Source of the DNA: Erythrobacter litoralis HTCC2594
GTDB taxonomy: Bacteria > Pseudomonadota > Alphaproteobacteria > Sphingomonadales > Sphingomonadaceae
NCBI RefSeq assembly: GCF_000013005.1
Contig: NC_007722.1
Coordinates: 1,927,501 to 1,991,500, forward strand
Direction: 5' to 3'
Length of the DNA: 64,000 bases
Shown here: one piece after another, positions 1-9,118 of the stretch
How positions within the stretch are numbered: position 1 is the stretch's first letter
How the letters are laid out: each line of letters opens with the position of its first letter
The notes under the pieces: model-generated
Told to the model about the DNA's origin: nothing
Seen by the model: the letters and a program-made list of their open reading frames with translations, nothing else
The model's database searches: none
Translations under genes and position numbers: made by a program

Positions 1-589
1 CCTCAGGCCCGAGGTCGACCTGCATCGGTCCCTCATCTTTTACCGCAGCCTTGCGCTCGTCAAGCGCCTGCTGCCGGCCCAGCATGAGCGCTTCGTCCTC
101 GTCATAAAGCATCGCATATTGCGCTTGCAGGTAACCGAGGATCATCGCGCCTTGCTCGGGCGAAGCCGGTTGCTGCGGCGCGTAGAAACGCACGTCGACA
201 GTGATGCCGCCTTCGTCGCGTGCGCTCGCCTGCGTATGGATCTGCGTGCCCTGCCCCGGCCCCTCGACCACGGTCGTCGCCCAGTAGTGCCGCGGTTCGT
301 CGACCAGCAATTCGATCAATTGCTCGCCGCCACCATTGGGAAGCGCAGTCTTGCATCGCCAGCCCCAGGTACCGCTCTCGACCAATGCAATGTCGGCAAA
401 GGACGAGGGATGGACGAAGGGCAGGTGCTCCCAATCGTGAGCATTCTCCATCATGCGCCGCAGGTTGACCGGAAGGGGCCGGAGATAATTGCCGAGATAG
501 TGCAGAGCCTGCACGCTCTCATGGTCAACCTGGTTCGCGCGCCCGTCAAAAGCCGCCCGATCGCCTAACGAAATCTCTATCGCAGTCAC
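1..589 (-). CDS. Ring-hydroxylating oxygenase catalytic-domain protein (partial, runs off left edge)
   Basis: The visible 196 codons carry the mononuclear iron motif of Rieske-type oxygenases, E-x3-D-x2-H-x4-H (ENAHDWEHLPFVH), around residues 40-52. It is followed by sequence typical of the SRPBCC-like catalytic domain. No Rieske CxH...CxxH cluster precedes the motif, which is the usual place for it. The Rieske part may lie C-terminal, beyond the window edge, or be absent. The proposed start is GTG at 587-589, whose GTGA overlaps the hemF stop, so translation is probably coupled to hemF. The substrate is unknown. The family call is fairly firm; the start and the domain order are inferred. Confidence 0.7.
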   Translation of the reverse strand, partial: MTAIEISLGDRAAFDGRANQVDHESVQALHYLGNYLRPLPVNLRRMMENAHDWEHLPFVHPSSFADIALVESGTWGWRCKTALPNGGGEQLIELLVDEPRHYWATTVVEGPGQGTQIHTQASARDEGGITVDVRFYAPQQPASPEQGAMILGYLQAQYAMLYDEDEALMLGRQQALDERKAAVKDEGPMQVDLGPE

Positions 590-1443
590 ACCCACACTGC
601 CTCGGGCGGCAGGCTCATCAGGATCGCGTCAATATTGCCGCCGGTCTTGAGACCGAACAGCGTGCCGCGATCATAGACGAGGTTGAATTCGGCATAGCGG
701 CCGCGCCATTCAAGCTGGGTCTGCTTGTCTTCCGGCGTGAAATCGCTTTCCATGCGCCGGCGGACGAGTTGCGGGAAGATATCGAGGAAGGCCTTGCCGA
801 CGTCCTGCGTGAAGGCGAAATTGCGCTCGAACGCGGCTGCATCGTCGCATTCGAGATGATCGTAAAATATCCCGCCGACCCCGCGGTGGACGCCGCGGTG
901 GGGAATGAAGAAATAATCGTCCGCCCATTTCCTGAAGCGCTCGTAATAGGTCGGGTTGTGTGCCGCGCAGGCCGCGCGGAAGCGGGCGTGAAATTCCGCC
1001 GTGTCCTGCTCGTAGGGGATCGGGGGGTTGAGGTCCGCGCCGCCGCCGAACCAAGCCGCCTGCGTTGTCAGGAAGCGCGTGTTCATATGCACTGCTGGCA
1101 CATGCGGATTGGCCATGTGCGCGACGAGGCTAATGCCGGTCGCCGTAAAGCCCGGATGCTCGACGCTCGCGCCGTTGATCGTCGCTGCGAATTCGGGCGC
1201 GAAGCTGCCGCGCACGGTCGAAACGTTGACCCCGACCTTCTCGAACACTTTGCCTTTCATCAGGCCCTGCACCCCGCCGCCGGGGTCGTCATTGCCCGCT
1301 TCCTCGCGGTCCCACGGCGTGTACTGGAATGCGGCGTCGGACCCGGCCTCACGCTCGATAGCCTCGAATTCGGCGCAGATCTGGTCGCGCAGGCTTTCGA
1401 ACCACGCGCGCGCCTGTTCGGTCTGTGATGTCCAATCGGTCAT
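586..1443 (-). CDS. hemF: Oxygen-dependent coproporphyrinogen III oxidase
   Basis: HemF converts coproporphyrinogen III to protoporphyrinogen IX by two oxidative decarboxylations in heme synthesis. It is a cytosolic dimer that uses O2. The 285-residue length is normal. Family landmarks are visible: FGGGADLNP in the middle, and the signature region with YYERFRKWADDYF and HRGVHRGVGGIFYDHL. The protein ends in a typical short tail. The ATG at 1441-1443 (MTDWTSQ) is chosen because the longer frame upstream has low-complexity arginine/proline sequence and overlaps pdeM. Its stop overlaps the GTG of the next minus-strand gene. An aerobic heme enzyme fits an aerobic host. Confidence 0.96.
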   Translation of the reverse strand: MTDWTSQTEQARAWFESLRDQICAEFEAIEREAGSDAAFQYTPWDREEAGNDDPGGGVQGLMKGKVFEKVGVNVSTVRGSFAPEFAATINGASVEHPGFTATGISLVAHMANPHVPAVHMNTRFLTTQAAWFGGGADLNPPIPYEQDTAEFHARFRAACAAHNPTYYERFRKWADDYFFIPHRGVHRGVGGIFYDHLECDDAAAFERNFAFTQDVGKAFLDIFPQLVRRRMESDFTPEDKQTQLEWRGRYAEFNLVYDRGTLFGLKTGGNIDAILMSLPPEAVWV

Positions 1444-1487
1444 ACCACCCCCTTGCCAAACCGCATGAGTCGCGGCAAGTGAGGCGA

Positions 1488-2189
1488 ATGGTTCCCGTTT
1501 CGTTCGCCGGTCAGGAAATGTTCCTGACACCCTCCAACGCGCTTTACTGGCCCGCCGAGAAGGCGTTGCTGGTGGCCGACCTGCATCTGGAGAAAGCGAG
1601 CTTCTACGCGCGGCACGGACAGATGCTGCCGCCTTACGACAGCCGCGAAACACTGGAGCGGGTGGCGAACGCGATCCGGATGACGGGCGCACGGCGAGTG
1701 ATAACCCTGGGCGACAATTTCCACGATGTCGAAGGCACAGCCAGTCTCGAGCCTTATGCCGCAGGGATGCTGGAGGCTCTTACCCGCTCGATCGACTGGC
1801 TGTGGATCACCGGCAACCACGACGAGACCATGCACCGCACCTATGGCGGCGACTTGGCGGAAGAGCTCGAAATAGGCGGTATCGTTCTACGTCACATGGC
1901 CAAGCGCGGCGAGACCCGACCCGAGCTCTCCGGCCACTATCATCCCAAGCTGCGCCTGACCGTGCACCGGCGCCGTATCAGCCGCCCCTGCGCGGTGCGG
2001 GCCCAAAGCGACGGGACGGATCGCATGATCCTGCCCGCGTTCGGGACGCTCACGGGCGGGATGGACGCGGGCGATCCAGCGATCCTCAAGGCGCTGCAAC
2101 CAGCAAGCGCAATCGACGCGCTGGTGCCGGTGCGAACGAGGCTCTCCACCTTCCCGCTCTGGCGCTGCGAAGCCACACGCGTCGCATAA
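1488..2189 (+). CDS. pdeM: Ligase-associated DNA damage response endonuclease PdeM (metallophosphoesterase)
   Basis: A 233-residue calcineurin-like phosphoesterase. The metal-binding blocks appear in order: VADLHLEK (D-x-H), LGDNFHD (GD), WITGNHD (GNHD) and SGHYHPK (GHxH). The spacing and the start with a short beta-rich segment match PdeM, the phosphodiesterase often found beside an ATP-dependent ligase, Lhr-like helicase and exonuclease in bacterial DNA repair clusters. Those partners are not in this window, so the repair role is by family only. The ATG at 1488 follows a GAGGCGA ribosome binding site. The gene is divergent from hemF with only about 45 bp between starts. Confidence 0.9.
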   Translation: MVPVSFAGQEMFLTPSNALYWPAEKALLVADLHLEKASFYARHGQMLPPYDSRETLERVANAIRMTGARRVITLGDNFHDVEGTASLEPYAAGMLEALTRSIDWLWITGNHDETMHRTYGGDLAEELEIGGIVLRHMAKRGETRPELSGHYHPKLRLTVHRRRISRPCAVRAQSDGTDRMILPAFGTLTGGMDAGDPAILKALQPASAIDALVPVRTRLSTFPLWRCEATRVA

Positions 2190-2266
2190 ATCGGGGCGAA
2201 TGCCGCTTCCCCTTTGCGAATCCCTCGCGCGCGCCCTACATAGCGCGCAGTTCACTCGGCAATTTC

Positions 2267-2282
2267 AGGAGAAAGCCCCATA
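2267..2282 (+). promoter_or_regulatory. Ribosome binding site and AUA start of infC
   Basis: AGGAG at 2267-2271 stands 8 nt before ATA at 2280-2282. The frame from ATA reads A-R-P-P-R-R-S before the first ATG at 2304, a basic N-terminus common in IF-3 of this group. The first ATG itself has no good Shine-Dalgarno sequence. Rare AUU/AUC/AUA starts are a known feature of infC, used for IF-3 autoregulation in enterobacteria. Confidence 0.75.
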
Positions 2283-2822
2283 GCCCGTCCACCACGTCGT
2301 TCCATGCAGCCGCCGGTCAAGAGCGGTCCGCGATACGACAATTTCATCCAGTCGCCCAAGGTCCGTGTCATCGATGATGAAGGCGAAAACCTTGGTGTAA
2401 TGTTCACAAAAGAAGCCATGGAACAGGCCCAGGAAAAGGGGCTGAATTTGGTTGAGGTCTCGCCGAACGCAGATCCGCCCGTGGCGAAGTTCCTCGATGT
2501 CGGAAAATATCGCTACGAGGCGCAGAAGAAAGCGAACCTCGCGCGCAAGACGCAGAAGACCCAGGACATCAAAGAGGTCAAAATGCGTCCCAACATCGAC
2601 ACGCACGATTACGACGTGAAGATGCGCAACGTGAACAAGTTCATCGAGAACGGCGACAAGGTGAAGGTGACGCTGCGTTTCCGGGGCCGCGAAATGGCAC
2701 ACCAGAACCTCGGCATGGACCTGCTCAACCGGGTCCGCGACGATGTCGAGGAGATCGCCAAGGTAGAAGCTTTCCCGCGTCTCGAAGGTCGGCAGATGCT
2801 GATGGTGCTGGCGCCCAAGTAA
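2280..2822 (+). CDS. infC: Translation initiation factor IF-3
   Basis: IF-3 binds the 30S subunit, prevents premature 50S joining and discriminates against non-canonical initiation codons and tRNAs. Both domains are visible. The N-domain has [14 protein letters not shown] and [17 protein letters not shown]. The linker starts at [10 protein letters not shown], and the C-domain has IKEVKMRP and [15 protein letters not shown]. Starting at ATA gives 180 residues; starting at the first ATG would remove eight. The AUA start suggests the autoregulation known from E. coli infC (AUU), because IF-3 disfavours its own start. The gene stands alone, without thrS, rpmI or rplT next to it. Confidence 0.95.
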   Translation: MARPPRRSMQPPVKSGPRYDNFIQSPKVRVIDDEGENLGVMFTKEAMEQAQEKGLNLVEVSPNADPPVAKFLDVGKYRYEAQKKANLARKTQKTQDIKEVKMRPNIDTHDYDVKMRNVNKFIENGDKVKVTLRFRGREMAHQNLGMDLLNRVRDDVEEIAKVEAFPRLEGRQMLMVLAPK

Positions 2823-2847
2823 GGCGTCGGCAACCAAGCTCTTCGCT

Positions 2848-3489
2848 CTATTCTATCTCGAACCTTTCGACCGTGAACCGCGCGGGGCCGGTGGCATAGA
2901 CCCCGTGGCCCCGCAGCGTGTTGGACCCGAAAACGAAGCCGACGCGGGCTGCTTCTTCCTTGGCGCGTTCGAAACTGGCGGGTTGCTCCCATGTGCGGGC
3001 ACCCATCATCGATATCCACTCTTCGTCGAGGTCGATCGCGACCGTGTGCCTGCCCGGAGCCAGAAACGACAAGCGGTTGCCCGGCGCGTACCAGCGATAA
3101 TGCGGCGTGCGCTTGTTCCAGCGATCGCCGGCTCGCTGGAAATAGAGTGACAGTGCTGCCGGCTCGTGAGGGCGTTCCTGCGACACGAAGCGGACGTTGC
3201 GGTCCGCATCGATCCGGTACGTAAGAATGATGCGGCGCGCGCCGGCCAGCGAACGAATTGGCACGGTCACGTAGTGGACATGGCCGGCATCCTTGGTGGA
3301 ATGGGGAAAATCGAATGACGGGCCGCGGGGCGTCTCAAGCATCGTACGCGGCATATTGACCGAATAGTTGCGGCCCTTGATGACCGGGCCGATATCCCAC
3401 TCATCCGCCGCCGGTCCGACCCCGGCAAAAACGGGAACGGCAATACAGGCGGCGATTGCGGCACTCACGGCTATCACGAACTTCTTCAT
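2848..3489 (-). CDS. Secreted hypothetical protein
   Basis: A 213-residue protein starting MKKFVIAVSAAIAACIAVPVFAG, a clear Sec signal peptide with likely cleavage after VFA. The mature part is rich in beta-forming and aromatic residues and has few cysteines. No catalytic motif or named domain is recognised. The ATG at 3487-3489 is preferred over the longer frame because it sits directly before the signal peptide. It converges with infC and diverges from the first DUF547 gene across a 176-bp gap that probably holds both promoters. Confidence 0.8.
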   Translation of the reverse strand: MKKFVIAVSAAIAACIAVPVFAGVGPAADEWDIGPVIKGRNYSVNMPRTMLETPRGPSFDFPHSTKDAGHVHYVTVPIRSLAGARRIILTYRIDADRNVRFVSQERPHEPAALSLYFQRAGDRWNKRTPHYRWYAPGNRLSFLAPGRHTVAIDLDEEWISMMGARTWEQPASFERAKEEAARVGFVFGSNTLRGHGVYATGPARFTVERFEIE

Positions 3490-3665
3490 GGTTTTACGAC
3501 TAGGCAAATCGTGATTTCGAAGCGCTGAATGAACGCGCATGGAGTTGTTCAATTACCCGCAAATTCCCTCGCGTTTCCTATTCGCTCGCTGCTTTGCTAA
3601 CATGCTGTCATCATTCTGTATTGCTCGGCTGTGACGCAACAGCGTGCCGTGACGGAGATGGCTCG

Positions 3666-4820
3666 ATGAAATCCGCACTGAGACTGATCGCGATCAGCTT
3701 TTGCGCGTCCCTCGCTGCCGCCCTCTCTACCCCGCTTTCAGCGGATACCGCCGCCGTCGACACAGGCACGACTGCGCAATCCTCCAAAGCAGCATCGCCG
3801 CGAATCGACTATTCCTATTGGGACCAGGCGCTCAAGCATTTCGTCTACGAGATGGGACGTTCGGATCGCACGTCCGCCCGCACGGTGCAGCCCATCACCG
3901 GGACGCTGCTCGTCTACGGACACGAATCGCGGCTGCGACTCGAGGGCAATCGCGTTGCGTTCTCTTTTCTGGAGCCCGAGCAAATTGCCGCGATCAGCGC
4001 CTATCGGCGCGATCTCGAGCAAGTGGCAGCCTAGGTCGACATAGCCTCCCTGCCCCGCAATCGGCAGCTCGCCTACTGGTTCAACCTGCATAATGTGGCC
4101 GTGATCGAACAGATCGCGCAGGCCTATCCGGTCAAGCAGCCTTCTCGCATTACTATCGGCCCCGATGCGGTGCCGATGGACCAAGCCAAGTTCATCACCG
4201 TCGGCGGACGCAAGCTCAGCCCGCGCGACATCCGGACTCAGATCGTCTATCCGAACTGGCAGGACCCTCGTGTGATCTACGGCTTCTTCCGCGGCGAGAT
4301 CGGCGGACCCTCAATCCTGAACGAAGCCTTCGCCGCCGACAATATCAACGCGCTTCTCGACGAAGCGGCGTACGATTTCGTCAATTCCCTGCGCGGCGCG
4401 GAGAAGCGCGGGCAGATACTGCATGTCTCGACGCTTTACGCGGAGGCGGGTACCACTCTGTTTCCCAACTTCCAGAACGATTTGCGCGCGCATTTGCTTG
4501 CCTACAGCACCGAGCGCGTGCGCCGCGAAATCGAGGGCACCCGATCGATCCAGCCGAGCATCTGGGAAGCGGATATTTCCGACCTCGCGGGGGCGGAGAA
4601 AGATCCCGAACTGAGCTACGTCGCCTTCAATCTCGATCCCCGCGACTGGGGTTTCAATCACCTCGATGCGCCGCTCGATATTCCCGGCGTCCCGCGCAAT
4701 GTCGCGCGGCTGGTTCAGGAACGGAACGACAAGTTCCAGCGCATGATCCGCAAGGGCGATTTCCAGGGCCGCGTGATCGTGCTGCCCCAGGATTACGACC
4801 CAGGGGCGGAGATACAATAG
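3666..4820 (+). pseudogene. DUF547 domain protein interrupted by one in-frame TAG
   Basis: Codons from ATG 3666 to the stop at 4820 form one continuous frame broken only by TAG at 4032-4034. Upstream is a signal peptide (MKSALRLIAISFCASLAAAL) and the first third of a DUF547 protein. Downstream resumes at VDIASLPRNRQLAYWFNLHN. The intact neighbour at 5000-6127 reads straight through the same place (AGTIDIAGLPRNEQLAYW), so no sequence is missing. Either a recent nonsense mutation, a sequencing error or translational readthrough explains it. The downstream half shows no obvious decay. DUF547 proteins are secreted or periplasmic and have no settled biochemical role. Confidence 0.85.
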
Positions 4821-4999
4821 CGCTCGCAGGACCTATTTGACCCGATCTGCGTGCCGTTTATCGATCGAAATTGTGCAACGGTAGAGCCGCCCTGTCGCCT
4901 TGCATCCCTCTCGATCATTGAATTTTTTCTATTTTCTCTTCATCCAAATTCCTCACTTCCCGTCTGTCGCCGTCGCACCCACCGAAAGGCCACGAGCAT

Positions 5000-6127
5000 A
5001 TGTCCCCCGCCCCCCGTTTCGCCCTTGGCTTTGCGCTGGCGCTTTCCGTAAGCGCACCGGCGCTGGCTCAATCCGATGGCGGAAGCGCATCGGCGACCGT
5101 CTCCACGGCCGAATTCGCGCGTTTCACCCCCGGTGCGCAAGCGGTCGACACTCGGCTCGACTATTCGATCTGGAACGAAGCGCTCGACTACATGGTCTTT
5201 CGCATGCGCAGCTCGGCGCGCGATGTTCCGCCGCCCATCCGCAGCACGCTTGGCACGCGCATGACCTATGGTCACGATTCGCTTTACCGGCTCGAAGGCA
5301 ACCGAATTCTGTTCTCCTTCCTCGAGGATGAGATCAAGCAATCGCTGGTGACCTATCGCGAAGAGCTGGCGGAGCTTGCCGGCACGATCGATATCGCCGG
5401 CCTGCCCCGCAACGAACAACTCGCTTACTGGATCAACCTGCACAACGCGGCGGTGATTTCGAAGATCGCCGAGGAATATCCGGTGAAGGCCCCTGCGCGC
5501 ATGAAGGTCGGACCGGAGGAGCTCCCGCTCGACGAGGCCAAGTTCATCACCGTCGCCGGCGTGGCCATGAGCCCGAAGGATATCCGTACCAAGATCGTCT
5601 ATCCCAACTGGAAAGACCCGCGCGTCATCTACGGCTTTTTTCGCGGCGAGATCGGAGGGCCGTCGATCAATGACGAGGCCTTCACCGGCGCCAATGTCGG
5701 TCGGTTGCTTGACGAAAACGCGCGCGAATTCGTGAACAGCCTGCGCGGCGTAGAAAAGCGCGGCAACACGATGCATGTGTCGAAGATTTTCGAAGAAGCG
5801 CGACCGTACTTCTTCAACGATTGGGTGGGCGGCCTGCGGGCGCATGTGGGCAAATATGCGCGCGAGGATGTGACCGACATATTGCTCAAGACCGCAAGCG
5901 TCGAAGCAGATCTCTACGAGGAAGACATCAGCGACATGGCCAAGGGCGAGCGTCAACCGATCTACGCCGCGGGACAGGGCGTGGGGCGTGTGCCTCCCAA
6001 TGTCGCCCGGCTGATCGGCGAATATCGCCAGAAGGTCCAGAAGCTCATCAAGCGCAAGGAATTGCAGCCAAAGGTGACCGTGATCGACATGAACAGCCCG
6101 ACCGAAGAAGGCTACGTCGTCGAGTAA
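5000..6127 (+). CDS. Secreted DUF547 domain-containing protein
   Basis: A 375-residue protein with signal peptide MSPAPRFALGFALALSVS...ALAQ. The DUF547 core includes NEQLAYWINLHNAAVI, PKDIRTKIVYPNW, DPRVIYGFFRGEIGGPSI and RGVEKRGNTMHVSKI. It is about 60 percent alike by eye to the broken copy just upstream, so the two arose by tandem duplication. The start ATG follows GAAAGGCCACGAGCAT. Known for the family: wide distribution in bacteria and plants with no agreed function. The conserved H and N residues of the core are present. Confidence 0.9.
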   Translation: MSPAPRFALGFALALSVSAPALAQSDGGSASATVSTAEFARFTPGAQAVDTRLDYSIWNEALDYMVFRMRSSARDVPPPIRSTLGTRMTYGHDSLYRLEGNRILFSFLEDEIKQSLVTYREELAELAGTIDIAGLPRNEQLAYWINLHNAAVISKIAEEYPVKAPARMKVGPEELPLDEAKFITVAGVAMSPKDIRTKIVYPNWKDPRVIYGFFRGEIGGPSINDEAFTGANVGRLLDENAREFVNSLRGVEKRGNTMHVSKIFEEARPYFFNDWVGGLRAHVGKYAREDVTDILLKTASVEADLYEEDISDMAKGERQPIYAAGQGVGRVPPNVARLIGEYRQKVQKLIKRKELQPKVTVIDMNSPTEEGYVVE

Positions 6128-6142
6128 TCACCCGGGCCGCTT

Positions 6143-6183
6143 GCCCTCTCTCCTGCCTACGGTAAGGCAGGGCGGAGGGGGGA
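6143..6183 (+). terminator. Inverted repeat after the DUF547 gene, possible terminator
   Basis: CTGCCT and AGGCAG (6152-6157 and 6163-6168) can pair with a 5-nt loop within a CCCTCTC...GGAGGGGGG context that extends the stem imperfectly. There is no U-run. It lies between the DUF547 gene and the SLC13 gene. Confidence 0.35.
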
Positions 6184-6187
6184 ATGC

Positions 6188-7597
6188 ATGACTGCACAAC
6201 GGATCGGATTTGTCATCGGCCTCGTCGGGCTGCTGACCGGCACCTTTGCGCCGACGCCGGAAGGCATGAGCCGCGAAGCATTCATCGTCGCCGGGCTGGT
6301 CGTGCTGATGGCGAGCTGGTGGATGACGGAGGCGCTGCCGCTGACCGCGACCGCGCTGATGCCGTTCCTGGTCCTGCCTTTTGCCGGTGTCTCGAATGCG
6401 CGCGACACGGCGGCGACCTATTATTCCCCGATCCTGTTCCTGCTGCTCGGCGGCGCCTTCATTGCGCTCGCCATCGAGCGAACCGGGCTGCACAAGCGCC
6501 TGAGCCTGGCAATCCTGCGCACGGTCGGTTCGAGCGGTGGACAGGCGCGGCTGCTCCTCGCCTTCATGATCAGCGCGGCACTGCTCTCGATGCTGATCTC
6601 GAACACTTCGACCAGCCTGATCATGATGCCGATGGCGCTGGCCGTGCTAGCTGGCGGAGGCATCGCCGCCGACGAGCGTGAGGGGCTGGCAGGTGCCCTG
6701 CCCATGGGGATCGCATTTGCTGCCAGTATCGGCGGGCTCGGCACGCTGGTCGGCTCGCCCACGAATGCCATTGCCGTCGGCCTGCTCGACCAGACGATCG
6801 GCGTGCAGATCACCTTTGCCGAGTGGACGCTCTACGGTCTTCCCGTGGTCATATGCGGCGTACCGATAGCCGCACTCATCATCTCGCGGTTCCAACAGGT
6901 TGCAGCGCATCCTTTCGATGTCGCAGGTGCCCGCGACGCCATCCGTGTGGGCGCCCAATGGTCGACTGCCGAACGACGGCTGGTGCCGGTCGTGGCGCTG
7001 ACATTCCTGCTGTGGATGACGCGCCCGCTGCTCGCCGATTATCTTCCCGCAGGATCGCTGACCGACGGCACCATCGCCATCGCTGCCAGCCTCGCGCTAT
7101 TCCTGCTGCCCGATGGCACAGGCCGCCCGCTGCTCGTCTGGAAGGAAGCCGACCGCGCACCGTGGGGCGTCATCATGATGTTCGGCGGTGGACTGGCGCT
7201 GGCTGCGGGCATGAGCGCGAGCGGGCTCGCCGAATGGCTCGGCAACGCGCTTCTTCCCCTTGGCGCAGTGCCCTTGTTCATAGTCGCGCTCGCCATCGTC
7301 GCCATGATGGTGCTGGTGACCGAATTCGCCAGCAACGTGGCTACCGCCAGCGCGATCATCCCCGTCGTCGCCAGCCTGATCGCCGTACTCGGCGCGGACC
7401 CGATCCTGCTCGCCATGCCCGCCGCGCTGGCCGCCAGCTGGGGTTTCATGCTGCCCGCTGGCACCGGGCCCAACGCGATCGCCTGGTCGACCGGCCACAT
7501 CCGCATCGGCAACATGGTCAAGGCCGGACTGGTGCTGGACCTGATCGGCATCTTGCTCATCGTGCTGCTCGTGTGGGGCATGGCGAGCCTGTTCTAG
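6188..7597 (+). CDS. SLC13/DASS family permease (sodium-coupled anion or dicarboxylate carrier)
   Basis: A 469-residue membrane protein with about 11-12 hydrophobic segments. Both SNT-type motifs of the DASS family are visible: SNTSTSLIMMP around residue 138, and FASNVATASAIIPV around residue 380. Each is followed by a glycine-rich re-entrant stretch (GGLGTLVGSPTNAIA and LPAGTGPNAIAW). The family imports dicarboxylates, sulfate or similar anions with Na+; the substrate cannot be read from sequence. An ATG at 6184 is out of frame, so the ATG at 6188 is used. It stands alone between the DUF547 and DUF4331 genes. Confidence 0.9.
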   Translation: MTAQRIGFVIGLVGLLTGTFAPTPEGMSREAFIVAGLVVLMASWWMTEALPLTATALMPFLVLPFAGVSNARDTAATYYSPILFLLLGGAFIALAIERTGLHKRLSLAILRTVGSSGGQARLLLAFMISAALLSMLISNTSTSLIMMPMALAVLAGGGIAADEREGLAGALPMGIAFAASIGGLGTLVGSPTNAIAVGLLDQTIGVQITFAEWTLYGLPVVICGVPIAALIISRFQQVAAHPFDVAGARDAIRVGAQWSTAERRLVPVVALTFLLWMTRPLLADYLPAGSLTDGTIAIAASLALFLLPDGTGRPLLVWKEADRAPWGVIMMFGGGLALAAGMSASGLAEWLGNALLPLGAVPLFIVALAIVAMMVLVTEFASNVATASAIIPVVASLIAVLGADPILLAMPAALAASWGFMLPAGTGPNAIAWSTGHIRIGNMVKAGLVLDLIGILLIVLLVWGMASLF

Positions 7598-7677
7598 AAA
7601 AAAAATTCTCTGCCCGCTGCATCCGATCGCACCGCGCGCGGGTAGCTGTTCCCCGGTACACATGAACCGGGGAGATA

Positions 7678-8334
7678 ATGATGAAAAAACAAGCACTCTT
7701 GCTGGCGGGGGGCCTGTGCGTCGCTGCGGCGGCCGCGGTAGCACTGCTACCGGGCCAATCGCTTCGCACGGCCGATCACCTCGACCCTCCGGGACGCACC
7801 AGCCCCGATGCCGACAGCACCCCCGACCGCGCGGCCGACATTGCCGATATTCTGGCATGGGCGGAAGGCGGCAATCTCAACGTCATCGTAACCTTCGCAG
7901 GTCCGGCCGATCCCGATGCGCCGGCCACCTATGACCGCGATGTCCTCTACAAGGTCAACATCTCGACCGACGGCAACCCGCTGAATACCGAGAACGTCGT
8001 TCGCGTCCGCTTCGGCCAGGACGGACCCAATGAATTCGGCGTGCAGGCGACCGGGGTACCCGGTGCCAACACCTTGTCCGGACCGGTCAACACCGATCTC
8101 ACGCGCAACGGGGCCACATTGCGCGCCGGCTTGTTCGACGATCCGTTCTTCTTCGACCTCCAAGGATTTATGGAGACGCTGCAGACCGGAGACCTCTCGA
8201 TCCGCAACGACCGCGATTTCTTCGCCGGGCAGAATGACACCGCATTCGTCCTGCAGATCCCGCTCGATACGCTCAATGCGACCGGCAAGATTACCGTCTG
8301 GTCGGAAACGCTGCGCTTTGGAGGGAACATCTGA
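7678..8334 (+). CDS. DUF4331 family exported protein
   Basis: A 218-residue protein with a signal peptide (KKQALLLAGGLCVAAAAAVALLPG) and then ADHLDPP and DIADILAW, the opening motif of DUF4331 proteins. It ends ITVWSETLRFGG, also typical of the family. Only the N-terminal half of a usual DUF4331 protein is present, and the next gene seems to carry the other half. Tandem ATGs at 7678 and 7681 follow GGGGAG. The stop overlaps the next start (TGATG), so this is the first gene of a three-gene operon. Function is not established. Confidence 0.8.
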   Translation: MMKKQALLLAGGLCVAAAAAVALLPGQSLRTADHLDPPGRTSPDADSTPDRAADIADILAWAEGGNLNVIVTFAGPADPDAPATYDRDVLYKVNISTDGNPLNTENVVRVRFGQDGPNEFGVQATGVPGANTLSGPVNTDLTRNGATLRAGLFDDPFFFDLQGFMETLQTGDLSIRNDRDFFAGQNDTAFVLQIPLDTLNATGKITVWSETLRFGGNI

Positions 8335-9041
8335 TGGCTAATCGCACACCCATGAAAAGCATGATCGCAAGAGCCGTTGCTACCCTCGCTGTCGCCGTAT
8401 CGCTCTCGGCATGCGGAAGCGATGAGACGGTAACAGTGGCACCGCCTATCGATACACCTGCACCGGCACCCACTCCGACCACCGGCACGCTCGACGTCGG
8501 AAAATGCCTGGCCCAAGTGGTTTTTCCTGATGGCACGACTGTACAGAATCTGGTTATACCGGACGTGCTGACAATCAATCCGAGCCTGCCGGCTGGCTTC
8601 CCCAATGGTCGCAAGCCGGCGGATCCCGTGATCGACATCACGCTGGCTGCCATCCTGCTCGATATCGATGCCGACGGCCAGAGCGCGGCGACCTTCGCCG
8701 GAATTCCGCTCAACCCACCTGCCAACGATGTCGCCTTCCCGAGCGGATTCCCGTTCCTGGCTCCGCCGCAGGGCAATCCACGGATTTCGGCGACGAGCGG
8801 CACGACCTTCAACTTCCGCACCGCGCCCGATACCGCCTACGAGCGTGTTGATCGCATGGGGTTCCCGGCGCTTTCGACCGCATTGGTCCCGAGCGCGCTG
8901 AAGATCCCGTATAATGACGCCTCGCCAGTCAATGATGCGAATGGTGAATTCGCGGGTCCGATCGTCGAGACGCTGACCGCGATCACCATGGCGTTACAGG
9001 ATGATCTCAACCGTGCCGAGCTCAATCTCTGCGCTGATTGA
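8334..9041 (+). CDS. Lipoprotein related to the C-terminal half of DUF4331
   Basis: A 235-residue protein. A signal peptide ends in a lipobox (AVSLSAC), followed by a proline/threonine-rich linker (TPAPAPTPTT). The second half contains YERVDRMGFPALSTALVP, like the conserved RxxxxGxPxxNxxxIP block of DUF4331 proteins. Together with the upstream gene it may make a two-part DUF4331 unit. Start ATG 8334 overlaps the upstream stop by one base. Envelope location is predicted from the lipobox. Confidence 0.75.
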   Translation: MANRTPMKSMIARAVATLAVAVSLSACGSDETVTVAPPIDTPAPAPTPTTGTLDVGKCLAQVVFPDGTTVQNLVIPDVLTINPSLPAGFPNGRKPADPVIDITLAAILLDIDADGQSAATFAGIPLNPPANDVAFPSGFPFLAPPQGNPRISATSGTTFNFRTAPDTAYERVDRMGFPALSTALVPSALKIPYNDASPVNDANGEFAGPIVETLTAITMALQDDLNRAELNLCAD

Positions 9042-9118
9042 CGATCTCGAGTTGGGGGCAGGAGCCGCCCCATTCCTCCCCGGGGCGGCTCCGAACCCGC
9101 AAAGAGCAGGAACGCGAA

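Noticed and set aside
119..568. Plus-strand 149-codon frame at the left edge
   Set aside because: The minus strand carries the iron-oxygenase motif and overlaps hemF in the usual way.
4032..4034. Pyrrolysine or recoded TAG
   Set aside because: No PylTSB genes or insertion context visible; many normal genes in the window would need a look at stop usage first.
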